In this document: positions 37,401 through 49,400 of the stretch, in pieces | Layout: every line of letters begins with the position of its first letter | Position numbering within the stretch: position 1 is the stretch's first letter | Assembly (NCBI GenBank): GCA_038030265.1 | Contig: CM075937.1 | Location: 33,398,198-33,462,197, forward strand | Direction: 5' to 3' | Length of the DNA: 64,000 nucleotides | DNA from: Corythucha ciliata | Taxonomy: Eukaryota > Arthropoda > Insecta > Hemiptera > Tingidae | Position numbers and translations under genes: made by a program | The notes under the pieces: generated by a model | What the model was told of the DNA's origin: nothing | Database searches by the model: none | What the model saw: only the letters and a program-made list of their open reading frames with translations

Positions 37401-40400
37401 CCGTTCTAATTTAATGTTATTTCCAAGTGCCCTAAGTTAGCGAGTCCCAGATCGCCATCCCCTCGTGAAAAGCATTACGCCCATCGATTCAACAAATTTC
37501 TCAATTTGGACTTATTTTCTTCGCCGATATCGCCTACATCAACTTCACCAACCTCATAACGCGCGTAATTGAACCAAATTTATCGCTTAGTATTTACACC
37601 CAGCTCGCGACCCGCGCCTTTTTTTCCAAAAAATAATTATCATGAAATTAAAAATCAATAAACTATTTTTTTTTTTTTTGAGTCACCTTAAAAATTTCCA
37701 GTTGGAACAGCTAGTTTGTTGTCCATACGAAATCAATTTAGGAGCCATAGAAACAACTTCACCCAGATTCCTTCCTACAATCTCAACATTCGCCACTAGC
37801 TGTCGGCTGGTTAGCGATCAATTTCAAATTTTTATCTAGAGCCACAAGATATCTCGACATTGAGGGAGGATTTAAGTGAAGGAGTCCCTGGGAAATTGAA
37901 GGTTTCGGTGTCATGGGTTTCCCATACAAATTGTGAATAGTAACGTGGTTGATTGCTCCTGATAGTGGTTTTTAGTGCATTTCATTCAGAAAATGCACTA
38001 TTGGTCTCGCCCTGATGGTCGCACATATGGGTTGTGATACTTTTTTTTCACGTTTCAGAACCCCTAGAACACGAATCCGAGGTCGGTTCGATTTGATATA
38101 TATATATATGGCCCTTTTTGTTAGCACGATCACGGTCGCAATTTTTGACTTAGGGCAACCAAATTTGGTCTAAAAATCAATAGCGTGAATATCTCGGACG
38201 AGTTCGTGATCCAGATGAATCGGTCCACGGGAACGGTGTAAAAGAGGGGTTTGAATTAGTTGAAAATTCGCTACCGCACGGCTGTTGCTGCAATTGCCCC
38301 CAAAATTGACTCGAGTAATGAAAAATGAACGCGCTTTCGTATGAGACCCTAGTGAACCAAATCCGTTGATATGGCAGGGGAGTTCTCGGCGGAGGGGAGC
38401 TATTAAATTAACGCTATGCCTTACTGGACCACCCAATTACCAAAAAATTTCATTGACATCGTATTTTGAGCCGTCTCTTTTATTTTATTTGCCTGCAGCC
38501 TAATAAATCTTGAGTAAAAAATTCCGAGGTGGGCCAAAAAGGGAGGAACAAAAAAAAATTAAAAAAAAAATTGTTTCGGATTCGAACCCAGGCACTCCGC
38601 AATGGTGAAATTGTGACATACCATTTAACCTAATGTAACTGATCTGAAAATTAAGGTAATCTGAAAAAAGTTTTGTTCCGACAGCAGCCTGTCGGGAGAA
38701 GTGCATTTCATTCATGCGACAATCGAGTCAAACCTCATAAGTTAGAACGATATCAACCAATTATGAATGAAATTTAGGCCGGAATAAAGATTTTAATTGC
38801 AAATAACTCCTCTAACAAGAGTCCGCCTTCCCATATCGTATAGGCAACCAAACCGACTCTGTTTCATTTTTCATTTTCATCATTTTATTCCCCCTCAGTA
38901 GGTGCCAAAAAAGGAGCCTGCGGTAAAAAGAAACACGATTTTATAATTTTGACTTTCTATACCACGGCCTAAATGTCATTCATAATTGATTGATATCGTT
39001 CTAACTTATGAGGTTTGACTCGATTGTCGCATGAATGAAATTTTATTTTTTAATTAGTTTTCATTTGCTCAAATTGTGTTGCAAAAGGATGACAATCAAG
39101 TCTTGACGTGACCTGTATCTAAAAGGAACGTTTCGGTTGACGGAATCAGGCAGGATTGATGTGTTCTTGGTTGCCACTTGGGAACGAAGGATGGCGTCAA
39201 CCTTCACAACTTCCCTCGCCGGAAAAATTAGTGTTTATTGCGAATTTTATAGCCATTGGCTCTAGCTAGCTGCTACTAAATCATGAGGTGCGACTTACAT
39301 TAATTCCAAATAATTCATTTTTGAACTTCCTTCAATATGCTTTTCGGACCAGCGTTACGTAAATCGATAGTTGAGCGCAGTTTCTAGAGAAATTATAGTG
39401 TAAGGCCCTGTTCACAAGCTCTATGTTTGTGTTGTGCGGTGTCTATGCAACCTATAAAAATGCTTCATTTTTCGAGGGAGTAAATCTGCTTGGCTGCATA
39501 GACTCCACAGAACGTAAACATAGAGCTTGTGAACAGGGCCTTTACACTCATAGAGGTAAATATCTGGAGAAAGCCTGAATGGGCTGGGGGGTGGGAAGAA
39601 GGGTTGTCACAAATATGGCCGCCAAAGTACACCTTCAGAACCTGAAAATTGATTGATATCGTTCTAACTTATGGGGTTTGAGTCGATTGCCGCGTGAATG
39701 AATTGCACTTTTCCCGACAGGCTGCTGTCGGAACAAAATTTTTAAAATTATTTTTTCCTCTAGCATGTCTAGAAATTGTCACTGTGAGTTTTTAGATTGT
39801 TTCATAGGGCATTAATAAAGTGAAAATAACCCACAAATATACTCCGGAGAATCTTTATTTTAAACGGTCGACCATGCGCGAGTTGTAGGACTTCTTTTCC
39901 GGATATTTCAACGTGCGCAAGTAGCTCCAATCCTCTTCCGGGAATCACGACAGAAGCCACCGGGAAATCCGTCACTCATGTTTTTTATGGAATACGTCAT
40001 GTTTCTGAGTTCAAGATAACTTGTTTTTTACTGATGTGTTGTGTATTTTTGGGTATGTTTCTTCAGGGGTAGATCCTCTGATAGCATAGAGAAATACAGG
40101 GCTAAGAAATCACGAACGTTTATTTCACACAATAATCGCTCGCAAGCAAGAAACAAACTAATTCAGAAACATTATATGTATCAGCACTGCGAATGAGAAG
40201 ACCCGTGGTTCGAGCACAGCGAGAATTGCATAAGTGTGGCGACTTTTGTTCAAATCCTTGTTTCGCAGTCCTCAAGAAACGGAGCGGCTCCTTCTGAACT
40301 CGTGACTGTCTCGCCCATGTAATATTTTTCCTAGTATGTTGATGGAACGCGATCAGGGCCACTTATTTCAGAAAATAAACACCAACATACACTTGAAAAC

Positions 40401-43400
40401 ACGGCTACGTGCCACGATCGATGACATTTACAATGAAATCGTATGAACATCAAGTCGTCCACGCTTTGAGAACGAAAGTGTTGACGAGTTTGATTTAGTT
40501 TTTACCGAACAAATTCCCCGAAATACCCCTTGTTCATTCTAACTCGGGCTCTTTTTTTGTAATTTTGCATTAATCTCAGGGGCGGGGGGGGGGTGAGCAT
40601 TTTTGATGATAACCTGACGATGAAGAGGTAAATTCAAGGTTCTGAAGGTGTACTTTGGCGGCCATATTTGTGACAACCCTTCTTCCCACCCCCCAGCCCA
40701 TTCAGGCTTTCTCCAGATATTTACCTCTATGAGTGTAAAGGCCCTGTTCACAAGCTCTATGTTTACGTTCTGTGGAGTCTATGCAGCCAAGCAGATTTAC
40801 TCCCTCGAAAAATGAAGCAGTTTTATAGGTTGCATAGACACCGCACAACACAAACATAGAGCTTGTGAACAGGGCCTTACACTATAATTTCTCTAGAAAC
40901 TGAGCTCAACTATCAATTTACGTAACGGTGGTCCGAAAAGCATATTGAAGGAATTTCAAAAATGAATTATTTGGAATTAATGTAAGTCGCACCTCATGAT
41001 TTAGTAGCAGCTAGCTAGAGCCAATGGCTATAAAACTCGCAATAAACACTAATTTTTCTGGCGAGGGAAGATGTGAAGGTTGACGCCATCCGTCGTTCCC
41101 AAGTGGCAACCAAGAACACATCAATCCTACCTGATTCCATCAACCGAAACGTTCGTTTTAGATACAGGTCACATCAAGACGATTGTCATCCTTTTGCAAC
41201 ACAATTCGAGCAAATGAAAACTAATTAAAAAATAAAAAAAACACTATCAGGAGCAATCAACCACGTTACTATTCACAATTTGTATGGGAAACCCATGACA
41301 CCGAAACCTTCAATCTCCCAGGGACTCCTTCACTTAAATCCGCCTGAGCGCGCTCCGGTCCACCTGCCCGCCCCGAATTTCGCCTCCATCAAGACTCAGG
41401 GCCGTAATCAGAAACCAAGCTTTACGTCCCCTTAGGAGCTCCTTTAGTTAAGGTTCCTTTAGCGATTCCTTTAAAAGTCGTATTCAGAAACGTTCATTTA
41501 GAGTTCCTTGGCAGTTCGTTTAGCTAAAGGGGCCTTAAAGCAAATAAACAATTAAAATATGCTTTTAATGGTGACTGTACGCTTTATCATGTGAAATCTC
41601 TCGCTGTTTAAGCCTTCAAAAGCACATTCGTTATCAAAATTGTATGAAATGCCAGCCTATTAACATTGCTTAATTTTAATTTATTGATGAGCGTGGACAA
41701 GATCAAGATCGGAGTGAACAGAAAAGTTTGTGAGGATAACGGCCATTGTCCCACAAGGGAATGCCCTGCTACGGTTCTATTTTGGAAAATTCTACTGCTG
41801 TCAATCGAATGTAGCCAACGGGTGACAACGTCTACAAATTCCATCCTTGGCCGCAAAATACAACTACTTTGAGACTCATCCAGACTCCCGTCACCTACGG
41901 AGATTTTAAGCGGAGTATTATGTGCACAATAATTGCAGCCGACGACACCGGGGAAACCACCCAATCTGAAAAATGGAACGGATGATTCTCTCACGCTTTG
42001 ACCACTAGGAATATGTATAAGCTGTTTTATTAGCCCCGCAATGCTTTTAGACACTTCCTTTATTGTTCACGATACCACCGGCGTCACCGGCTGGCTGACA
42101 CCTCGTAGGTCACAAAACTGTCAGCGAGGGCCGTTGCTCGGTATTTATGAGGAATGAGTTTGTCCAGTGAATTTCGAAGGAAATGTAACGCTCTTCAACT
42201 CACGTCAAAAGACGTTTTCGTGGAACGCGCAGTGTTCGAGTGATAGGCAAAAATCCGTTTAAATCTCCGGGGGAAAAACACAGTTTTCTGCCCCCACTGA
42301 AGTTCTAAAGAGGAGTTTTGGATGGAAGAGAAGCCTCTGAGCTCCAGGGGCCCTCACGAGGTGGCGTCGACAACAATGAGGGAGGACTTTCGTACGCCCT
42401 TGCGACTGGGGCCTTATTCCGAACGGTCGGGAAGAAAATGTCGTAAGAAGGGATCCAGGGACCCCGTATAAGAAATAACATTATCCCTTCGTGGGAACCA
42501 CACTTGCGGCATTATTTCCTGACACCTCTGACCAGCCCGCACTGGCACTGGGGCCTTTTCCTGGCCCTAGCTCCGGCCGTGGTAGTGAGCTAGAGGACCC
42601 TTCAGTCGGTCGACTCTCGACGGATTAGAATCACAACGTTTCAAACAGTCCGCACTGACCGAAACGAGACCTTTTGCAGAACCGAATTGGATTCAGATTT
42701 CAGACAGTGTGCTTCTTCTGTGTCGCTCATTACGCCATTGGAGATGCGAAATAAGTTTGAGCTAGTCGACAAACACAATACATTCTTCAATTTCTCACAT
42801 TTTCTGAATAGAAAAATAATTACACAAGAAACACTACAACACGAGACAAGGCTTAAAGGAACTGTAAAGGAAACTCCCGAGCTTCCTTAGGGTCAAGGTA
42901 TATAGACTACAGAGGTATGCTCCTAACTTTTTAGCCAATCATAATCATTCGCGCAATGACGTCATGGGGTTAGATCCATTTAAATCACAGACGGTAGGTA
43001 TTTCAATAAAATATCCCCGTCAGTATTCGTTACTAGGAAGAAATCCAAGTTTTACATTTGTAAGTGACTGGAATCACTGCTAAAACTTGGAGGAACAGGC
43101 CTCGACATGTGAGCGGAACGACTTTAGGTTAAAAATTGTTGGGAGCAAGTTTACGAAAAAAAAGTGGCGCCTGGAACGAGCTTTCATGCGCCCGATCAAT
43201 CAAATATGAACATGACTTTCGGTCGTAAAATAGGTGTGGGAGTATTATAATTGTAAGGGTGCGTTCATAGTGAATCACCTTCACTGCGATACCTCGATGA
43301 GCGATGCCCCGATGAAACATCGATGAAGAACAAACATCAATAATTGTATGGGACTGTTCATAGTGAAGCATCCTCACTGCGATGTGATCTTCGATACCTC

Positions 43401-46400
43401 GCTACTATCATCGATGATCTGAACCATATGGTTCCTCGACCCCCCTCCTGTCCGTTGCCTTTTTTTTTCTTTTCAAAATCTTTTAAAGTCCACCTTCACA
43501 CAATTTACGTAAGTCACGCACACCTGTCCCCTTCAAGCTTCAACCCTTATTTTGAAAAAAAAAAAAAAAAAAAATGCATGGTTCAAACCATCGATGATAG
43601 TTTCGGGTAAAACAACCACAATATTATTCATAGTAGGCTATACAAATTTACTAGGCTGGGTGAATGTGATGAACAAGGCAAAAACAAACCAAGCAAGACT
43701 AAAAAACACAGTGACAGAAAGGGCCCACGAAAGCGATAACATCACAATTTTAGAAGAACCTCTCACTTCATCTCAAGTCTAATCCGGGTGACGTAACGGT
43801 TGCCAAGGGATAGCTCCTAGATACGAGCCACAGAGAATCAAATAACTATAAGAGAGCCAGCCAAAAGGCAGGTTAAAGTCAAGGCTACTAGAACTAACAA
43901 GGTTGGCCATTACGCCGTTTGTTTACGTTTTTCTATATATATAGGCGAGGGGTGGAGGCCCACGTCACAATATGCTCCCTCCCACCACACTTTATTCATG
44001 TAGTATTCCAACTCCTTTGAAACTGAGTTATTCAGGTGAATCAAATCTTATTATCGAATTTTTTACTGCTGTTACGCACATTGCTTGGCCCCTAAGGCTA
44101 GAAAAAAGATACCAATGTTTATTACATATTTTATTTATACAAAAAATATTATGTTGAAGCTGAACAAAACACTCACCCTTCCTTCAAGAACATTAGCCAG
44201 CCATACACTTGCGTTCTTATTTCCTCTCAAAAATCGTGGTGCATCCAAAGCGTAAAGAGATAAAATGGGGTAGGAAAATTTTGCTTCAAAAAACACTTTC
44301 CCATGGTGAATTGTGGCGCATGGAACAGGAGAGGAGAGAACATTTTGTATACAAATCAAATTTGTGTATAGAGAGTATTTCACAAATATTGTTGTCATTT
44401 GAAGAGATAAAACGTTAGTGCATGGTCTCGTATCGTGTCATTTGGCGTGGCGCGTTGTCATGTTCCAAATGATGATTTTTTTCTTGATTTTCGTGGGGAT
44501 GACGCGAAAAACATCGAAGTTAGGAAGATTCATGGGTCAGAACTTATTTATAACTCTATTTTCTAAGGTAATTATTTATGCTAAAATAGAACATAAATCG
44601 GGATCAGTTGTAAAATAACCAAGTTTTAGGTATTTTCAAACACGCCAGCTAAGCATGTTTTCGTCATGAAACGCCTTCCGAAAAAAGTGGGGAGCGGTTT
44701 GTTGTGTTTCTACTTGAGCCCTTGAATAATAAAATAATAAAGGATAAATCAATTAGCCATTTAGAGGTATGAAAAGGGCAGAGAATGCAGCGTATGTTAC
44801 GTTGCGGAAAATGTTCGATTTGGCGGGATTGAAAATATGCCAACTTTAAATAAGAAAAAAATTTCCAAAGGGTTTAATTTTTTTCATTTACATAGAAGGG
44901 CTGGTATACCTCATCGAAAAAAAATATTTTCGAAAAATGTGAGACTTCCTCATTATTAAAATGAGAAGAAACGCCGGGGCTAGGAGGGCTGCGAAGGAAA
45001 TGGGAAGTTTTCTTGGTCCGAAATATCTTTCTATACAAGAATATTGCCACCTGAAGATACCATTGTGAAGGTACGAAGCCCGAAATTCTGGTTGAATTAA
45101 AAAAAACAATAGTTTGGGCATTCAAAAAACACGAATTCTACATAAATACTATAGACTATAAACAATGGGGCGGGAAGAGGAGCATATTTCTACGTCACAA
45201 TCGGTCTCGACCAATCAAAACACTGAGGCAACTTTTTCGTCTTGTTTACATTGTAATGGCCAACCTTGTTAGTTCTAGTAGCCTTGGGTTAAAGTGACAA
45301 GAGGGGTTGGCCAACAGCGCTTCGGGGCGCTAAGGCGATAACTAAAATGACCCCTCCCCACACCGCACAGTCCACAGGTCTCCCCTTACCCCTCTTCCAC
45401 CCTTCTTCAATTACCGTGGCATTTTGATTACGGATTCCTTATTTTCCTTGATTGGGTAAAATCAAACAACATAGTTTGTCGTTTTCTGAAAAGTACGTTT
45501 ATTTATCACTTTCGAAGTACACTGAGTAATAGGTGAGAAACGGAGAAAATAGAAAGAAATAGTTTACATCCACACAGCATCATAGCACAGTACTTTGATT
45601 TACCGACAAGGTTTTAGCGTAATTTAGCCTAAAACAAAACGAAGGCTCGATTTCTTTACAAATTCCCCTGATAGTACCGTGAAAGCTTTCAAGTAAAAGT
45701 CGTGAAAGACTACCTCACGAAACATGATCGCATATACTTCTAGTTGTATCACTGATTTCCAGAGAAAGGATTGGCATTCCCACAAGATCCCCAACAAATA
45801 GATGAACAAAGAAATTAAGTACCAAGTACCAAATTGTTCACGAGATCATATTTATATGCAGCATTTGCCTCTCATCCGTGGCGAACAATAATAATGGCAT
45901 TCGATCTCAATCTCACCCTGTGCTCAGACACCCTCTAACAAAACATCTATGCTATGAGCCATATCGCCTGAAAAGAATATGTTTCGTGTTATACGTCAGC
46001 TTTTGAATTAAAATAAATGAACGCGACCACTTACAGTTACAAGCAAGAAATTTCAAACGAAGAACAGGCGGAAGAAACAATGAACAAAAAGGAAGCTGAA
46101 GAAAATAGATTTTAAAAATTCACGATTCTCAACGATAACCAACGGTTTTGATTGATAAATCTACTCATGAGCATTCCAGCGGGTAAACTAGAAAAGTAGA
46201 AAACCCAAAAAAGTGGCAGCCCGCGACACCTAGTAGGCGAGGCGATGAGTGAACGACTCGTCACAGCCCCCTCGCCCTGTGTCGGACAGGGGTGATACGA
46301 GCATACCTCTGTAGTCTATATACCATGCCCAACGATATATAAACCTGGATTGCTCATAGATGACTGGAGGGGCGTGGAGGGGGCAGGTCGTCCCCTGGTA

Positions 46401-49400
46401 AACAATCACCCTGTCCCTCTCCTTGTGTAGTTATGGCAATATGGCACTTATTTTGAAACTCCACCCCTCTCATCCACTATGGGAGCTTATTTATTTCATG
46501 GCTATTATCAGCAGTGATGAGCAATCCAGTTCTTTTATATATCGTTGACCATGCCTTAGAGTTATCATAAGTATAACTAGAGAACCTATAATCAGACAGG
46601 TAAAATCACAGACGCGATGTTCGCTCTTATCAATTATCAGTCGTGTAAAATCCACCTTTTCTTGATGTTTTGTGGATGTCAACAAACCACCCCCAACCAT
46701 TCTTATTAAACTGATAAGAACCAACATGGCGCCGTATGCGTCTACTCGTCTTTAAAGGTTCCTTTGTATAACTAGAGAACCTTTAGAACCCAGGTACGGA
46801 AACACGTGATAACCGCCATATTTGGTCCCTCCGCCTTTCTATCGCTTGTGTTAAAAACACGCTATACAAAGAGACAACACGAGAAGTCACTCCATTTAAT
46901 AATAATGAAAAAGAAGAATGAAGCTGTTTAAAAAAAAAAAAGAAATCAGGTAGTATGAGTTTTGAGAACTGAAGAGAGAGACAATCAAGATTCGTGTTGA
47001 AGAGAAAACACTTATCAAGACCCGAGTGATACCGACCGGAGGGACCAAATATGGTGGTTATCGCGTGTTTCCGTACTCGGGTCATGTAATAGTAGCCTTA
47101 GCATAACCAGCAAATAACATTCTTTAAAGGAAGGAGGAGGAGGTATAAAGGTGGCTTTGTGAATACAATTTTTTCATGTCTTAAAGAACTCCTTTACAGT
47201 TCCTTAGCCAATGCGGATAAGGTTGGTTTCTGAATACAAATTCCGGTTATAAGGAGCCACAAAGGTTAAGGTCTCGTAAAGGTGCGTTTCTGAATACGGC
47301 CCTCAATCCCGCAAATTCGTTGAGCGCCTCAGAATTACCTACTTTCAATACTCGCCAGCTTTATTCTTTTCCCACTCGTAACTCGCCACTAATGCAACGC
47401 CAGGGGTTCTAAAACAGAGTTGGCCCAAAATAATCTCAATCTGGCCCGTGTCAGTTTTGTAACTTCCACCTCATGTCCTCAACTGTGATTTTCACATCGT
47501 CCAATTTCAAATTAAAATTTGTAACAACACAATTAACTCGTTTAATTTAATTTTTGCAACTTTTAGTATGATTCGTGAAGAGCACACTAGTTTTGTCAGA
47601 AGCCATTTTCCTTTGACGTTAACTATTTTAGTGCCTTAAATCGTTTCAAAGTCGTGCAATTCATTACACAATTTTTTTTTTCATAAAAATCAGTCGTTGA
47701 AAAAAAATCTGAAAAAACGGACAACCGTTGATTCAGAAAAACATCTTCAATATGTTGTCCCTTTACAAACTAGTCATAATCTTAGTTGTTTAAATTTTCG
47801 TCAGAAATGACGACACAGAAAAAATAATGATCCAAAACGCTTGTTTTGACCTGTTTAGTCTTGTGATTTTAACGTGTTAAAAGCACTAATACCTAATCCA
47901 AAGTGTACAGAGAATCAAATCTATTGCCGTCAGCCAAAGCAGCAAAAAAATGTGGCCTCCCGGGCTTGTCGGGTTAACTGAATGACACTGTACACCGTTT
48001 CGACGTTTTTATTTATCTTGCTATGATTCGGGCATTATTAATTAACATTCCGTTGTGTTACTCAACATTTTTATAGCCATTCTTGCTTTACTTTCGCAAT
48101 TTTAGTTAAAACGAAATTCGTTATTTCGTGAGAAATGTACTTAATTCCGACAGTCCGACACCCATCCGGACCGACATTTTGCGTTACTTGTAGGCGCATA
48201 ATCAGTTGATTTCAACGATAGCTTTGATTAGGTTAGTGCTTTTTAAAACGTTAAATCACAAAACTTGTTCAAATTTTTCAGGTCAAAACAAGCGATTTTG
48301 AAGAGAAAAATCATTTTTTTTTTCTAAGAAATCGTCATTTCTGACGAAAAATCTCCAAACAACTAAGAAAAACGCTTATGACTATTTTTGTAAAGGACAC
48401 TTTGAAGATGTTTTTCTGAATCACGGGCTTACCGTTCAACTCAGATTTATGCTTGACAAACGACGAATTTTTTTAAAAAAATTAATTCCCCGTTTATGCA
48501 CGATTTGAGCTTCAAGGGCTATTAAAATAGTAAACGTCTATCGAAAGGTACATCTGGACAGAACTTATGTGCTTCTTTCGAATCCATCACCCAAAGTGTT
48601 GCAAAAAATACAAATAAATCTGTGGTTTCTCGCCGTTAGATAAAAAAAATGATGAAGCCTAAAAATCGTTAGAAAAATCATTTCTCAAGGGGGAAGGACC
48701 ATGGTGATATGGCAATTTGGTCTTATTGACCCCTATATCTCCAAAAAAATTTTTTCACACTTTTCCCTTCCACCCTGTATATCGTTGACCATGCCTTAGA
48801 GTTATCATAAGTATAACTAGAGAACCTATAATCAGACAGGTAAAATCACAGACGCGATGTTCGCTCTTATCAATTATCAGTCGTGTAAAATCCACCTTTT
48901 CTTGGTGTTTTGTGGATGTCAACAAACCACCCCCAACCATTCCTATTAAACTGATAAGAACCAACATGGCGCCGTATGCGTCTACTCGTCTTTAAAGGTT
49001 CCTTTGTATAACTAGAGAACCTTTAGAACCCAGGTACGGAAACACGTGATAACCGCCATATTTGGTCCCTCCGCCTTTCTATCGCTTGTGTTAAAAATAC
49101 GCTATACAAAGAGACAACACGAGAAGTCACTCCATTTAATAATAATGAAAAAGAAGAATGAAGCTGTTTAAAAAAAAAAAGAAATCAGGTGGTATGAGTT
49201 TTGAGAACTGAAGAGAGAGACAATCAAGATTCGTGTTGAAGAGAAAACACTTATCAAGACCCGAGTGATACCGACCGGAGGGACCAAATATGGTGGTTAT
49301 CGCGTGTTTCCGTACTCGGGTCATGTAATAGTAGCCTTAGCATAACCAGCAAATAACATTCTTTAAAGGAAGCACGAAGGTATAAAGGTGGCTTTGTGAA

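Larger units (their letters stand above)
37861..41345. mobile_element. Composite foldback element split by a 1.07-kb insertion
   Basis: Outer arms 37861-37970 and 41241-41345 are inverse (GGATTTAAGTGAAGGAGTCC). Inner arms 39041-39644 and 40636-41236 are also inverse. The left arm is interrupted by 37971-39040, which has no inverse counterpart on the right. Without it the element is about 2.4 kb with arms of about 710 bp. Confidence 0.75.
42894..46324. mobile_element. 3.4-kb TIR element nested in the Harbinger element
   Basis: CAAGGTATATAGACTACAGA, extending to GGTATGCTC, at the left; the inverse ends TCTATATACCATG at 46324. No convincing target duplication and no transposase. Confidence 0.5.
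41399..47302. mobile_element. PIF/Harbinger-type element, 5.9 kb, with nested insertions
   Basis: Left end GGGCCGTAATCAGAAACC and right end GGTGCGTTTCTGAATACGGC-CC are inverted. TCA flanks both (41396-41398, 47303-47305). Subterminal CGTATTCAGAAACG recurs near both ends. A Harbinger-like transposase remnant lies just inside the left end on the minus strand. At least two further TIR elements are nested. Confidence 0.6.
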
